11,303 nucleotides of DNA from WJMD01 sp964596015 (GCA_964596015.1 CAZQSB010000062.1:1-11303); one strand, 5' to 3'. Shown: positions 1 through 7,262, counted from the stretch's first letter. Numbers and translations are program-made. The notes: a model not told the origin generated them from the sequence alone.

Positions 1-872
1 CGCCTGCCTGTTCTCTGGAGCACGAGCCCCGCGACGATGAGCACGAGCCCGATGGGCGTCGAGACGAGGATCCTCTCGCCCACCAGCGACCGGATGAAAA
101 AGAGCGACAGGAACGGCGAAAGGAAGATGAGGTATCCCACCTTCGAGGTGTTCTCCGAGAGACGGAGCGCCTTCAGCCAGAAGACGAAGCTCACCCCCAT
201 CTCGATGACGCCGACGTAGAGGGCCCCCAGAAGACCCCCTGCCGTCGGACGGCTGAACCCCGCGACGGCCGCCGCCACCGCCACGAACGGCAGCCCCATG
301 AGGAAGCTCAGGAAGAGAGAGACCGTCGCGTTCCGCTCGTCCCGGGTGTTCCCGATCCAGTAGAGCGCCCAGATGACGGTGCTGCCGAGAGCGAGGGCCA
401 CGCCGACGGGTTCAGCGACGCCCGCTCCCGAGAGGTCCCCGCGCGTCGCCAGCACGACCACCCCGGAGTAGGCCACGAGACCCGCGACGACGTCCCGCCG
501 CGACAGCCGTTGCCCCAGAAGAGGGACCGACAGATACGCCAGCGTCAGCGCCCACGTGTAGTTGAGCGGCTGCGCGAGCTGCGCCGGCAGACGGTCGTAG
601 GCCTCGAACAGCACGACGTAATAGAGGAAGGGGTTCAGAATGCCCAGCAGCAAAGAACGTCTGTACTGCGCCGCGCTGCATCGGAACGCCTCCCTGAGCT
701 TGCCCCGGACCGCCAGAATGAGGCCCAGCACGATGAGAGAGACGACGGTCGACCAGAAGAGCAGCTCCACCGGACCGAGGTATCTGAGAGTGATCTTGAA
801 CGCCGACGCCACGGTCGACCACATGAGCACCGTCGCGCCGGCATAGAGGTATGCGCGTGACTGATCGCTCAT
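1..872 (-). CDS. EamA/DMT-family membrane transporter, C-terminus cut by window start
   Basis: Small-molecule exporter or permease of the drug/metabolite transporter superfamily; the substrate cannot be read from sequence. The frame is open from ATG at 872 to the window edge, giving 290 residues of a family that is usually about 290-300 long, so only the last few residues are missing. The protein is almost wholly hydrophobic. It shows the two-repeat EamA architecture, with about ten membrane segments broken by short basic loops. Typical features are an N-terminal helix containing LMWSTVASAFK, the loop LPAQLAQPLNYTWALTLAY, and a second-repeat start at VIWALYWIGN. A ribosome site, GGGGAGG, lies just upstream of ATG. 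It starts 28 bases after the msrA stop, so it is probably the distal gene of the same transcript. Family assignment is firm; any specific substrate would be a guess. Confidence 0.9.
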   Translation of the reverse strand, partial: MSDQSRAYLYAGATVLMWSTVASAFKITLRYLGPVELLFWSTVVSLIVLGLILAVRGKLREAFRCSAAQYRRSLLLGILNPFLYYVVLFEAYDRLPAQLAQPLNYTWALTLAYLSVPLLGQRLSRRDVVAGLVAYSGVVVLATRGDLSGAGVAEPVGVALALGSTVIWALYWIGNTRDERNATVSLFLSFLMGLPFVAVAAAVAGFSRPTAGGLLGALYVGVIEMGVSFVFWLKALRLSENTSKVGYLIFLSPFLSLFFIRSLVGERILVSTPIGLVLIVAGLVLQRTGR

Positions 873-900
873 GTCCCTCCCCGGGGCCGCGCGGAGCCGC

Positions 901-1704
901 TCAGCCTCCGAGCCTCCTCACGACCTCGATGACCTGCTCGTTCGCTTCATCGGACAGGCCGAATCCGCCGAGCTCTCGTCGGAGCATCTCGAGGGTGCCG
1001 CAGCCGTACAGGTAGCCGTTGAGCTTCGAGGCGGCCGTCGAATCGGTGAGCTCCCGGTCGCTGTCGAAGTAGCGCATGAGGTCCCGCATCACCACGGGGT
1101 GCTGTCTCAGGCGGTACTTCTGATGATAGTCCTCGGCGTACGTGAAGCTCCTGATGGGCAGGATCTGTGTGCGCACATCGACGTGGAGCCGCTGTTCCAC
1201 ACGTCTCTTCGAGGCCTCCGCACTTTCCTTCTGCTCCGGCGAATCATAGAACACCGCGGCCATGTACTGCTTCGACCACGACCGTCTCGTCGGCGCGTGG
1301 GACGACCAGAAGACGTCGAGAAGCTCCTCGTACGTCACCATCTCCGGGTCGTAGTCTACCTGGACCGACTCGGTGTGGTCGCCGAGGTCCCGATACGTCG
1401 GGTTCTCCGTGTCACCTCCGGCGTATCCGACCCTCGTTCTGACGATGCCTGGAACGCACCCGAACCGGGCTTCCGCTCCCCAGAATCACCCGAACGCGAA
1501 GGTCGCCGTCTCGACGGCCGCGGGAGCGGCCAGATCGACCGGAGGCGCCGCCGGCAGCGGCCCCGAGAGACCTTGCTCTCGCATCATCGACTCCTCGCTT
1601 CCCGTGGTACCCAAACCGGTCGTCAGGACCGCAGCACCGACGAGCGCGACCAGCACGGCCGCTCTCCGCGCCGCGAGAGACAGTGCGCGCCTCGATGCCG
1701 TCAT
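901..1704 (-). CDS. msrA: Selenocysteine-containing peptide methionine sulfoxide reductase MsrA, export-type N-terminus
   Basis: Reduces methionine-S-sulfoxide in proteins or free Met. The gene is 268 codons (267 residues plus stop), read through an in-frame TGA at 1486-1488 (codon 73). Before the TGA the frame reads ATFAFG; after it, FWGAEARF. Together these make the MsrA active-site motif GCFWGxE with Sec in place of the catalytic Cys. Further family marks follow: VGYAGGDTENPTYRDLGDHTES, about residues 93-114 and written here in shortened form as VGYAGG and NPTY, then YDPEMVTYEELLDVFW and FTYAEDYHQKY. Cys235 in NGYLYGCG is the likely resolving thiol. Residues 1-35 hold SRRALSL and a hydrophobic run (AAVLVALVGAAVLTTGLG) without a lipobox Cys, suggesting a Tat-like or Sec signal or membrane anchor. 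ATG at 1704 overlaps the stop of the 2TM gene (ATGA). A SECIS-like hairpin follows the UGA. The normal stop is TGA at 901. Sec insertion is inferred, not proven. Confidence 0.92.
1449..1483 (-). promoter_or_regulatory. SECIS-like hairpin for msrA Sec73
   Basis: This is the bacterial-type selenocysteine insertion element, which lies within the coding sequence immediately 3' of the UGA and recruits SelB with Sec-tRNA. Counting the U of UGA as 1, the lower stem pairs CUGGGG (6-11) with UUCCAG (35-40), and then GCG with UGC, around one A-G mismatch. The upper stem pairs GCCC (19-22) with GGGU (28-31) and closes a GGUUC loop (23-27). A GGU in the apical loop at this distance is what E. coli-type SECIS elements show. 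Pairing was done by eye and no folding energy was calculated. Confidence 0.65.
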
Positions 1705-1994
1705 GAGGCGCCTCCTCCCCGCCTGCGGCGTTCCTTCTCGACGATCTCCTTGATCTTCCGTTCCTCCCAGGCCGCGCCGAAGAAACCGCCGCCGAACGTC
1801 CCGATCGCGTGCGCGACGACGCCGATCCCCCAGCCGAAGAGCGGCCAGATGAACCACCAGTTGCCGGGCGACGTCAGCGCGTTGATGATGAAGAGACCGA
1901 GGTTCACGAGCACGTACGTTGTCAGGTGAACGTAGAAACCCTTGATCTCCTCGACCCTCTGTCGAGCCCGCTCGTAGAGCTCCTTGTCCTCCAT
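1701..1994 (-). CDS. 2TM domain-containing small membrane protein
   Basis: A 97-residue protein matching the 2TM-domain family: an acidic/basic N-terminal helix (MEDKELYERARQRVEEIKGF), then two membrane segments, roughly residues 20-39 (FYVHLTTYVLVNLGLFIINA) and 44-67 (NWWFIWPLFGWGIGVVAHAI). A charged C-terminal helix follows (EERKIKEIVEKERRRRGG). The motif F-Y-x-H-x-x-x-Y-x-x-x-N before the first segment, and WPLFGWGIGxxxHA, are characteristic. Some family members are fused to or sit beside histidine kinases; others stand alone, as here. Its TGA stop overlaps the msrA ATG by four bases, so the two are translationally coupled, which hints at a shared membrane location. The ATG at 1994 has a GGAGA site upstream. 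The molecular role is unknown. Confidence 0.82.
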   Translation of the reverse strand: MEDKELYERARQRVEEIKGFYVHLTTYVLVNLGLFIINALTSPGNWWFIWPLFGWGIGVVAHAIGTFGGGFFGAAWEERKIKEIVEKERRRRGGGAS

Positions 1995-2007
1995 GTCGGT
2001 TCTCCTC

Positions 2008-3006
2008 TCAGGGAGCGTCTGTCTCGCCCACCGACAGCTTCATGAACTGCACGCGGTCGTACGCCCCGCCATCGTCGCTCAGGGCCCGGCTCATCCGGCC
2101 GCGAAAAGCGGCCACATCGGCGAAGTCATGTCGCTCCATCCACCGCTCCACCTCGTCGAGCGTCGGACGGATCCTCTCGACCCCGCCGCGGTAGAGCGCG
2201 GAGCACATCTGCGCGGCCGACGCGCCTGCCAGGACCGCTCGCACGACGCCGCTTCCGTCGTGCACTCCCGTGCTCGCCGCCAGGTCGCACCCGACGCGGC
2301 CGTAGAGTATGGAGATCCACCTCAGGGGCACCAGAAGTTCGTCCGGGTGGCTCAGATAGGGTCCCGGCACGACCTTGAGTTCCTCGATGTCGAAATCGAT
2401 CCTGGCGAAACGGTTGAACAGCACGAGCGCGTCAGCGCCCGCGCCCGAGAGGTCGACCGCCGTCCTGGCCAGCCCCGAGAAGGAGTTTCCGATCTTCAGG
2501 GCGACAGGGACAGGAGACGCCCGCTTCACGTCGGAGAGGACGTCGAGGTAGATCTGCTCGTATTCGCTCCCGTCGCGCGTCGGGTCGGACGGCAGAACGT
2601 AGATGTTGAGCTCGAGCGCGTCCGCGCCGGCCGCCGCCACTCTCTCCGCGAACTCGACCCAGCCGCCCGGCGAGACGCAGTGAACGCTCGCGATGACCGG
2701 GATGTCGACCGCTTCGCGGGCGCGGCGAACGAGGTCGATGTAGTTGTCGACGGCGTTCTCGCGCCCGTACCGCGTGATGTAGTCCGCGGCCTCGGTGTGC
2801 TGGAACTCGAGCTCGCTGCCGACGTCGCCGAGGTCCTCGATCTCCGCCAGGATCTGTTCCTCGAAGATCGATTTCAGCACGACGGCGCCGGCCCCCGCCT
2901 CCTCGCACCGCTTCACCCCCTCCGGGGAGTCGGTGAGGCCGGAGCTCCCGACGACGATCGGGTTGGCCAGCTTGAGGCCCATGTATGTGGTCGACAGGTC
3001 TGCCAT
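2008..3006 (-). CDS. Dihydroorotate dehydrogenase-like flavoprotein (PyrD-like, catalytic role uncertain)
   Basis: A 332-residue TIM-barrel flavoprotein of the dihydroorotate dehydrogenase superfamily, matching proteins annotated as 'dihydroorotate dehydrogenase-like'. Visible marks are an N-terminal strand TTYMGLKLANPIVVGSSGLT, a phosphate/FMN-side lysine in VVLKSIFEE (Lys45), LELN at 131-134, a second lysine in VALKIG (Lys171), and the FMN-phosphate loop STGVHDGSG followed by VLAGASAAQ (about 245-266). In true enzymes the strand LELNxSCPN supplies the catalytic Cys or Ser. Here it continues IYVLPSD, with no Cys or Ser at the expected place, so orotate production is doubtful and I give no pyrD symbol. 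No other pyrimidine genes are nearby. A perfect AGGAGG site precedes the ATG. The gene starts 36 bases after the GH97 stop and ends 13 bases before the 2TM gene. Confidence 0.85.
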   Translation of the reverse strand: MADLSTTYMGLKLANPIVVGSSGLTDSPEGVKRCEEAGAGAVVLKSIFEEQILAEIEDLGDVGSELEFQHTEAADYITRYGRENAVDNYIDLVRRAREAVDIPVIASVHCVSPGGWVEFAERVAAAGADALELNIYVLPSDPTRDGSEYEQIYLDVLSDVKRASPVPVALKIGNSFSGLARTAVDLSGAGADALVLFNRFARIDFDIEELKVVPGPYLSHPDELLVPLRWISILYGRVGCDLAASTGVHDGSGVVRAVLAGASAAQMCSALYRGGVERIRPTLDEVERWMERHDFADVAAFRGRMSRALSDDGGAYDRVQFMKLSVGETDAP

Positions 3007-3042
3007 GTGTTCCTCCTGAAGGTGACTCGTCGGCCGGTTCGG

Positions 3043-5043
3043 CTACCACTTGTGCGGAGAGAGCTTCACGGCCGCCCCGCCCCCCGGGGCGAGTCGGAGC
3101 GTCAGTTCATCGACCGACCGGACGCTGCCGGATTCGACGACGTACGCCGTCGGGTTCGTCTCCCAGTGGGCGTCGTCAGCGTCGAGATAGAACGTTGCGC
3201 TGTAGGGCCGTTCCGGATCGAGGAAGTCGAGCGGGACGGTGACGGTCCTTCCGGTCTCGTCCGTCACGGCTCCGACGTACCAGTCCAGATTGCTGCGCCT
3301 GACGAAGATCGCGTAGTCTCCGATGACGGCCTCAGGCACGCGTGTCTCGCTCCAGGTGACCGGCACCCGCCTGATGAACGCAAAAGCCTCGTGCCCCTCG
3401 TAGTTCTCGATGAGATCGGCCGCCATCTGGAGCGGGCTCTCGAGCACCACATAGAGCGCCAGCTGCTTCGCCAGCGTGCTCTTCACGCTGTTGTCCGGAC
3501 GCCCGTACTCGTCCAGCGACATCTGAAAGATGCCCGGCGTGTAGTCGAGAGGTCCCGCCAGCATCCTCGTGAACGGGAGGATGGTCGTGTGCTCGGGCGG
3601 GTTTCCCTCGCTCCAGGCGTTGTATTCCATCCCCCTCACGCCCTCCCGCGTCATCATGTGCGGATAGGTTCGTCTGAGACCCGTGGGTTTGATGGGCTCG
3701 TGGACGTCGAGCATGATGCGATGCCTTGCCGCGGCCTCGACGACCTTCCGGTAGTGCTGGACCATCCATTGCCCGTGATGGTGGAGCCCCCGGGGAACGA
3801 TGGGTCCGGCGTATCCGGTCTTCACAGCGGGCACTCCGAGGTCCTCGTACATCGAGAGCGCCTGTTCGAGCCGGTCCTCGTAGGACCTCGCATCGCCGCC
3901 GGTCTCGTGATGTCCGATGATGGCGACGCCGCGCTCGGAGGCGTAGCGCACGACCTCCGCGAGATCGAAGTCGTCGTAGGACGTCACGTAGTCGAACGCG
4001 CCCTCCTTTCCCCATCGGTCCCATCCGGTGTTCCAGCCCTCGATGAGAACGCCGCCGATGCCGTGCTTCGAAGCGAAGTCGACGTAGCGCTTCGCGTTCC
4101 CGGTCGTCGCCCCGTGGTTCGGTCCCTCGTGCCACGAGTACTTGCCTATGTGCATGCCCCACCATATGCCGATGTACTTCATCGGGCGGATCCAGGACAC
4201 GTCGTCCAGCGCGCACGGCTCGTTCAGGTTGGCGATGAGCTGAGACTCGACGAGGCCCCCCGGCGTCCGGGAGATCTGGATGGTCCGCCAGGGCGTCCGG
4301 CAGGGCGCCTCGGCCAGGACCTTGACGCCGTCGGGCCACGGGACGAGCGCGCTCCTGAGGGTCAGTCGCTCACCTCTGACGGGAACGAGCGTCATTCCTG
4401 CGTAGTCGGCGAGGTCCGCCTCGTGGATGCTGACGTGGAGTCCGTCGGAGAACCGCATCGTGATGGGCGTGTTGGCCGCCTCGAGCGACGAGAGAGGGGA
4501 CGTCCTGTAGAGGTGCTCGTAGCTGTCGAAGTCCTGGATGGTCCACCAGACCGTGTGGTCCCCGGCGAACCGGAACGTGGAGAGCTCATCCATGATCTCG
4601 AATCGGCCGTGCCCTCCGTCCTCCGGGAAGAGATAGCGGAAGGCGACTCCATCGTCGTAGGCGCGGAACACGATCCCCAGAGTCCTCCCCCGGCCTCCCG
4701 CCTCCCGAAGCGTCACGACCAGTTCGTTGAAGTGGTCCCTGACGCTCTCGAAGGAGCCCCAGACCGGCCGCCATGTCTCGTCGACCGTCCGCCTCTCGGA
4801 TGCGACCAGTTCGAAGCCGTCCCTGAAGGACCCGTCGCCCAGCTCGAACCCCAGCCCGGAGCGCATCACGACGGGACGATTGTCATGGGTCACGGTGTAG
4901 ACGGGCCTGCCGTCCTCCAGCAGAAAGACCACTGCGACGAGACCGGACGGCGACGTCAGGTCCTCGCGTCCCTCCAACGCGGGCGTCGTCGAAGAAGAGA
5001 GCATCAGAAGTCCTCCGAGAAGCAGGGGCCACGCGCCTCGCAT
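3043..5043 (-). CDS. Secreted glycoside hydrolase family 97 enzyme, inverting (SusB-like) type
   Basis: A 666-residue GH97 glycosidase, likely an alpha-glucosidase acting on oligosaccharides outside the cytoplasm. ATG at 5043 has a GAGGAGG site and is followed by a signal peptide (MRGAWPLLLGGLLMLSSSTT, cleavage near residue 22). The layout is an N-terminal beta-sandwich (about 28-275), a catalytic barrel (about 280-560) and a C-terminal beta domain (about 570-666). Catalytic candidates are Glu380 (GHHETGG), Glu449 (DVHEPIKPTG) and Glu473 (RGMEYNAW), with Glu467 as a calcium ligand. From memory, SusB uses Glu439, Glu508 and Glu532 with Glu526; the spacings (69, 24 and 18 from Glu508 to Glu526) are identical here. 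The retaining subtype's Asp nucleophile is absent (VKTGYAG instead). No susC/D or other sugar genes are visible nearby, so the gene stands alone in a mixed operon. It starts 11 bases after the VOC stop. The sugar specificity is inferred. Confidence 0.92.
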   Translation of the reverse strand: MRGAWPLLLGGLLMLSSSTTPALEGREDLTSPSGLVAVVFLLEDGRPVYTVTHDNRPVVMRSGLGFELGDGSFRDGFELVASERRTVDETWRPVWGSFESVRDHFNELVVTLREAGGRGRTLGIVFRAYDDGVAFRYLFPEDGGHGRFEIMDELSTFRFAGDHTVWWTIQDFDSYEHLYRTSPLSSLEAANTPITMRFSDGLHVSIHEADLADYAGMTLVPVRGERLTLRSALVPWPDGVKVLAEAPCRTPWRTIQISRTPGGLVESQLIANLNEPCALDDVSWIRPMKYIGIWWGMHIGKYSWHEGPNHGATTGNAKRYVDFASKHGIGGVLIEGWNTGWDRWGKEGAFDYVTSYDDFDLAEVVRYASERGVAIIGHHETGGDARSYEDRLEQALSMYEDLGVPAVKTGYAGPIVPRGLHHHGQWMVQHYRKVVEAAARHRIMLDVHEPIKPTGLRRTYPHMMTREGVRGMEYNAWSEGNPPEHTTILPFTRMLAGPLDYTPGIFQMSLDEYGRPDNSVKSTLAKQLALYVVLESPLQMAADLIENYEGHEAFAFIRRVPVTWSETRVPEAVIGDYAIFVRRSNLDWYVGAVTDETGRTVTVPLDFLDPERPYSATFYLDADDAHWETNPTAYVVESGSVRSVDELTLRLAPGGGAAVKLSPHKW

Positions 5044-5054
5044 GTCTCGCCTCC

Positions 5055-5429
5055 TCAGGACCAGCGCGGGTCGTCGAAGCGCTGGATCTCCACGAGATAA
5101 CCGTTCGGGTCGCGCGCGAAGAAATGGTAGATGCGGTACTGCTCGTTCGCCTGAGGCTCCTTCTCGATCGTCACCCCGGCCTCGGACAGTCTGCGGTGCC
5201 ACGCGTCGACATCGTCGGTCACGAACGTGATGACGACCCCGTCCGTCACGGGCCCTTCGTCCCGACGACAGAAGCCGACATGGCAGGCCCCCGACACGCG
5301 GTAGATCCTGCACTGTCCCTGGTCGAGGACGAGGGGCAGCCCCAGCAGCCCCTCGTAGAAAGCGGACGTCGCGTCGAGGTCCGTGGTTCCGCAGAAGGTG
5401 ATGCCGGCGTCGAACACATCGTCTCTCAT
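5055..5429 (-). CDS. VOC (glyoxalase/bleomycin-resistance/dioxygenase) superfamily protein
   Basis: A 124-residue single-unit vicinal-oxygen-chelate protein. The two beta-alpha-beta-beta-beta modules are recognisable: GITFCGTTDLDATSAFYEGL (N-terminal module) and VVITFVTDDVDAWHRRLSEAG (second module). The protein ends in the family signature HFFARDPNGYLVEIQRF, whose His and Glu are typical metal ligands. The usual first-strand His is replaced (ITFCG), so metal binding may differ from glyoxalase I. The substrate cannot be assigned. ATG at 5429 overlaps the arsC stop (ATGA), with a GGGGAGAGG site. Coupling to arsC recalls ars clusters that carry VOC-type ArsI or related genes. However, I do not see the ArsI cysteine-pair metalloid-binding pattern clearly, so that link is only a suggestion. 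Confidence 0.85.
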   Translation of the reverse strand: MRDDVFDAGITFCGTTDLDATSAFYEGLLGLPLVLDQGQCRIYRVSGACHVGFCRRDEGPVTDGVVITFVTDDVDAWHRRLSEAGVTIEKEPQANEQYRIYHFFARDPNGYLVEIQRFDDPRWS

Positions 5430-5854
5430 GGCCTCTCCCCGAAACGTTCGTCGATCCACTCGATGATCTCGTCGCGGACGCGGCGGAAGACCGCCAACCG
5501 TTCCTCTCTGCTCCCGGTCGCGGCCGCCGGGTCTTCGAACCCGTGGTGTTCCCTGGCGCCTCCGCCCGGGAAGAACGGACAGGTCTCCCTGGCCTGATCG
5601 CAGAGGGTCACCACGACGTCGATGTCGGTCCCTGTGAACTCGTCGACCGACTTCGAACGCTGTTCCGAGATGTCGATGCCGACCTCGCGCATCGCTTCGA
5701 CGGCGAGAGGGCGGACCTCCCCGGGCTCGGTTCCGCCGCTCAGGGCCTCGAAGCGGTCGCCGTAGCGCTCACGCAGATAGCCCTCGGCCATCTGGGACCG
5801 CGCCGAGTTGCCGGTGCAGACGAAGAGCACGCGCTTCTTGGGGTCTCCGCTCAC
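5426..5854 (-). CDS. arsC: Thioredoxin-coupled arsenate reductase (LMW-PTP fold)
   Basis: Reduces arsenate to arsenite in the cytoplasm using a cysteine relay and thioredoxin. The 142-residue protein has the P-loop VLFVCTGNSARSQMAEG (CX5R, nucleophile Cys13, Arg19) and the two relay cysteines Cys85 and Cys92 in TLCDQARETCP. The seven-residue spacing between them is that of the pI258-type enzyme (Cys82/Cys89). HHGFEDPAAATGS supplies the conserved Asp-Pro. I chose GTG at 5854, which has an AGGGAG site about seven bases upstream. An in-frame ATG at 5935 would overlap phzF-like coding by 50 bases and add a low-complexity Arg/Ser/Pro leader. It begins 31 bases after the preceding gene and overlaps the VOC start. 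No arsR or efflux gene is in the window. A plain protein tyrosine phosphatase is less likely because the full cysteine triad is present. Confidence 0.92.
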   Translation of the reverse strand: MSGDPKKRVLFVCTGNSARSQMAEGYLRERYGDRFEALSGGTEPGEVRPLAVEAMREVGIDISEQRSKSVDEFTGTDIDVVVTLCDQARETCPFFPGGGAREHHGFEDPAAATGSREERLAVFRRVRDEIIEWIDERFGERP

Positions 5855-5885
5855 GGTGATTCTCCCTGGCGGCCCGTCGGAGCCC

Positions 5886-6683
5886 CTACCAGGAGAGCTC
5901 GATCTCGCCCTCGAGGTAGAGCACGGCCCGACCACCTATCCCGACCCGCGCGCCGCGCGCCTCGCAGATGACCTCGCCTCCGCGCTTCGAAAGCTGCCGC
6001 GCGACCATCTGTTCCTTCGTGAGCTCAGCGCTCCAGTACGGGATGAGTGTCGTGTGAGCTGAGCCGGTCACCGGGTCCTCCGGCACGCCGATGCCCGGCG
6101 CGAAGAACCGCGAGACGAAATCGACGTCTCTCCCGGGAGCCGTCACGATGACGCCGTGAGCCGGGTGTCGCGTCAGGCCGGCCATATCCGGACGAAGCGC
6201 CCGCACGTCGTCCTCCCGGTCGTAGACGGCCATCGGAAAACGGCCGGACAGGATTCGCGTGGGCTCCAGTCCGAGCGCCGATGCGAGCTCCGCGTCATCC
6301 ACGGCCGCCTCGGGCGGACGCGCCGGGAAATCCAGCGTGAAAATCGCTCCCGAGCGCACGACCTCGAGCTCCCCGCTCTTCGTCCGGAAGGTCACACGAT
6401 CGGTCTCGTTCTGAAGAACCTCGATGAGGACGAAGGCTGTCGCCAGCGTCGCGTGTCCGCAGAGCTCGATCTCTGTCGCAGGCGTGAACCAGCGGAGCTC
6501 GATATCTGCTCCGTCGGCCTTCAGGTAAGCCGTCTCCGAGAGGTTGTTCTCTGCGGCGACGGCGAGGAGCAGCCGGTCGTCCGGCCACTCGTCGTCCTCG
6601 TGCAGCAGGACCACGGCCGCCGGGTTCCCCTTGAAGCGCTCGCTCGCGAACGCGTCGACCTGATAGACGGCACGTCTCACCAT
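5886..6683 (-). CDS. PhzF-family epimerase/isomerase
   Basis: A 265-residue protein of the PhzF (diaminopimelate-epimerase fold) family, which catalyses cofactor-free proton shifts. Only a minority take part in phenazine synthesis, and no other phz genes are present, so the substrate is unknown. The visible signature is YQVDAFASERFKGNPAAVV at the N-terminus, catalytic Glu50 in NNLSETAY (equivalent to Glu45 of PhzF), ELCGHATLA around residue 75, and GVPEDPVTGSAH at 199-210. All are conserved, so the enzyme should be active. ATG at 6683 is preceded by GAGGAGG at a short distance; the adjacent GTG codon is an alternative start with slightly better spacing. The stop is TAG. It starts 15 bases after the 2H phosphoesterase gene. 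Confidence 0.92.
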   Translation of the reverse strand: MVRRAVYQVDAFASERFKGNPAAVVLLHEDDEWPDDRLLLAVAAENNLSETAYLKADGADIELRWFTPATEIELCGHATLATAFVLIEVLQNETDRVTFRTKSGELEVVRSGAIFTLDFPARPPEAAVDDAELASALGLEPTRILSGRFPMAVYDREDDVRALRPDMAGLTRHPAHGVIVTAPGRDVDFVSRFFAPGIGVPEDPVTGSAHTTLIPYWSAELTKEQMVARQLSKRGGEVICEARGARVGIGGRAVLYLEGEIELSW

Positions 6684-6698
6684 CGCGCCTCCTCGGTT

Positions 6699-7262
6699 CT
6701 ACGGGGTTCTGAGCTTGAAAGAACGGCGGTTCGTCCAGCGCTCCGCGCCGCTCTCCATCAGGCACACGTGCCCGGCGTACGCCTGGATGGGGAGATGATG
6801 CTCCGCCTCCCTCGTGAAGCGTCCGGCGATGGCATCGAGCTCGCGCGTGTCGTCCGCGTGCGCGACCGTCAGGTGGGGGACGAATGTGCGATGCTCCCCC
6901 TCGTACATGGAGAGACCCGGAAACGACTCGGCGATCGCGCGCGCCAGCACACCGAAGGGCTCCTCGGGCTCGGGCTTCAGAAAGAGCACCCCCGGGAACC
7001 GCCCCACCTCCGTGAGCTCGAAGGTGAACGCCTCGATGCCGCCCGCGAGCTCTTCGAGAGCCCGGATGTCGTCGTCCGTTATGGCCCCGGACTCCTTGAA
7101 GGGGTAGAAGACGGTCACGTGCGCGGGCATGCCGAGCGCCGCGACCGGGTCGTGGCGCCGACGGTACTGCTGCACGAGCGTCTCGGCCTGCGGGACGAAA
7201 ACCACCAGTCCGGTCTCGGCCATCAGTGACGCCGGGCGCGTTCCGGACCCTGGATCCCTCAT
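6699..7262 (-). CDS. 2H phosphoesterase superfamily protein (2'-5' RNA ligase/LigT-like)
   Basis: A 187-residue protein with both diagnostic HxT motifs of the 2H superfamily: AHVTVFYPF (His48, Thr50) and PHLTVAHA (His130, Thr132). These motifs form the catalytic site for ligation or hydrolysis of 2',5' or cyclic phosphodiesters in RNA or nucleotides. Between them lies the usual FELTEVGRFPGVLFLKPEP strand pattern. I chose ATG at 7262 because it overlaps the preceding stop as TGATG and has GGGAGA upstream. The ATG at 7223 (MAETGLVVF) begins nearer the conserved core but lacks a clear ribosome site. Its actual substrate (tRNA halves, cyclic phosphates or ADP-ribose-type compounds) is not deducible. 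It is translationally coupled to the selenoprotein upstream. Confidence 0.88.
   Translation of the reverse strand: MRDPGSGTRPASLMAETGLVVFVPQAETLVQQYRRRHDPVAALGMPAHVTVFYPFKESGAITDDDIRALEELAGGIEAFTFELTEVGRFPGVLFLKPEPEEPFGVLARAIAESFPGLSMYEGEHRTFVPHLTVAHADDTRELDAIAGRFTREAEHHLPIQAYAGHVCLMESGAERWTNRRSFKLRTP

Noticed and set aside
1486..1488. msrA as a pseudogene with a nonsense mutation or sequencing error.
   Set aside because: The stop is specifically TGA at the catalytic Cys codon, both flanks are well preserved, and a SECIS-like hairpin follows. A second TGA at a catalytic Cys in the same window shows the same pattern.
871..1929. Plus-strand open frame covering the msrA locus.
   Set aside because: Composition is that of an antisense shadow, and the minus strand has a clear MsrA once the UGA is read as Sec.
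1984..5100. Very long open frame on the plus strand (over 1000 codons).
   Set aside because: It lies antisense to GH97 and the DHODH-like gene, both of which carry conserved catalytic motifs, ribosome sites and start/stop coupling. The plus-strand product is Arg/His/Val/Asp-rich with no recognisable motif, a usual shadow of GC-rich codon bias.
5055..5854. A full ars operon.
   Set aside because: Only arsC is identifiable. No arsR, arsB/acr3 or arsM is in the window, and the VOC protein does not clearly show ArsI metal-binding cysteines.
5855..5935. Upstream ATG start for arsC at 5935.
   Set aside because: It would overlap the PhzF-like gene by 50 bases and add a Ser/Arg/Pro leader absent from the family. 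GTG at 5854 has a good ribosome site.
5886..6683. Phenazine biosynthesis locus.
   Set aside because: PhzF-family proteins are widespread outside phenazine clusters, and no other phz gene is present.
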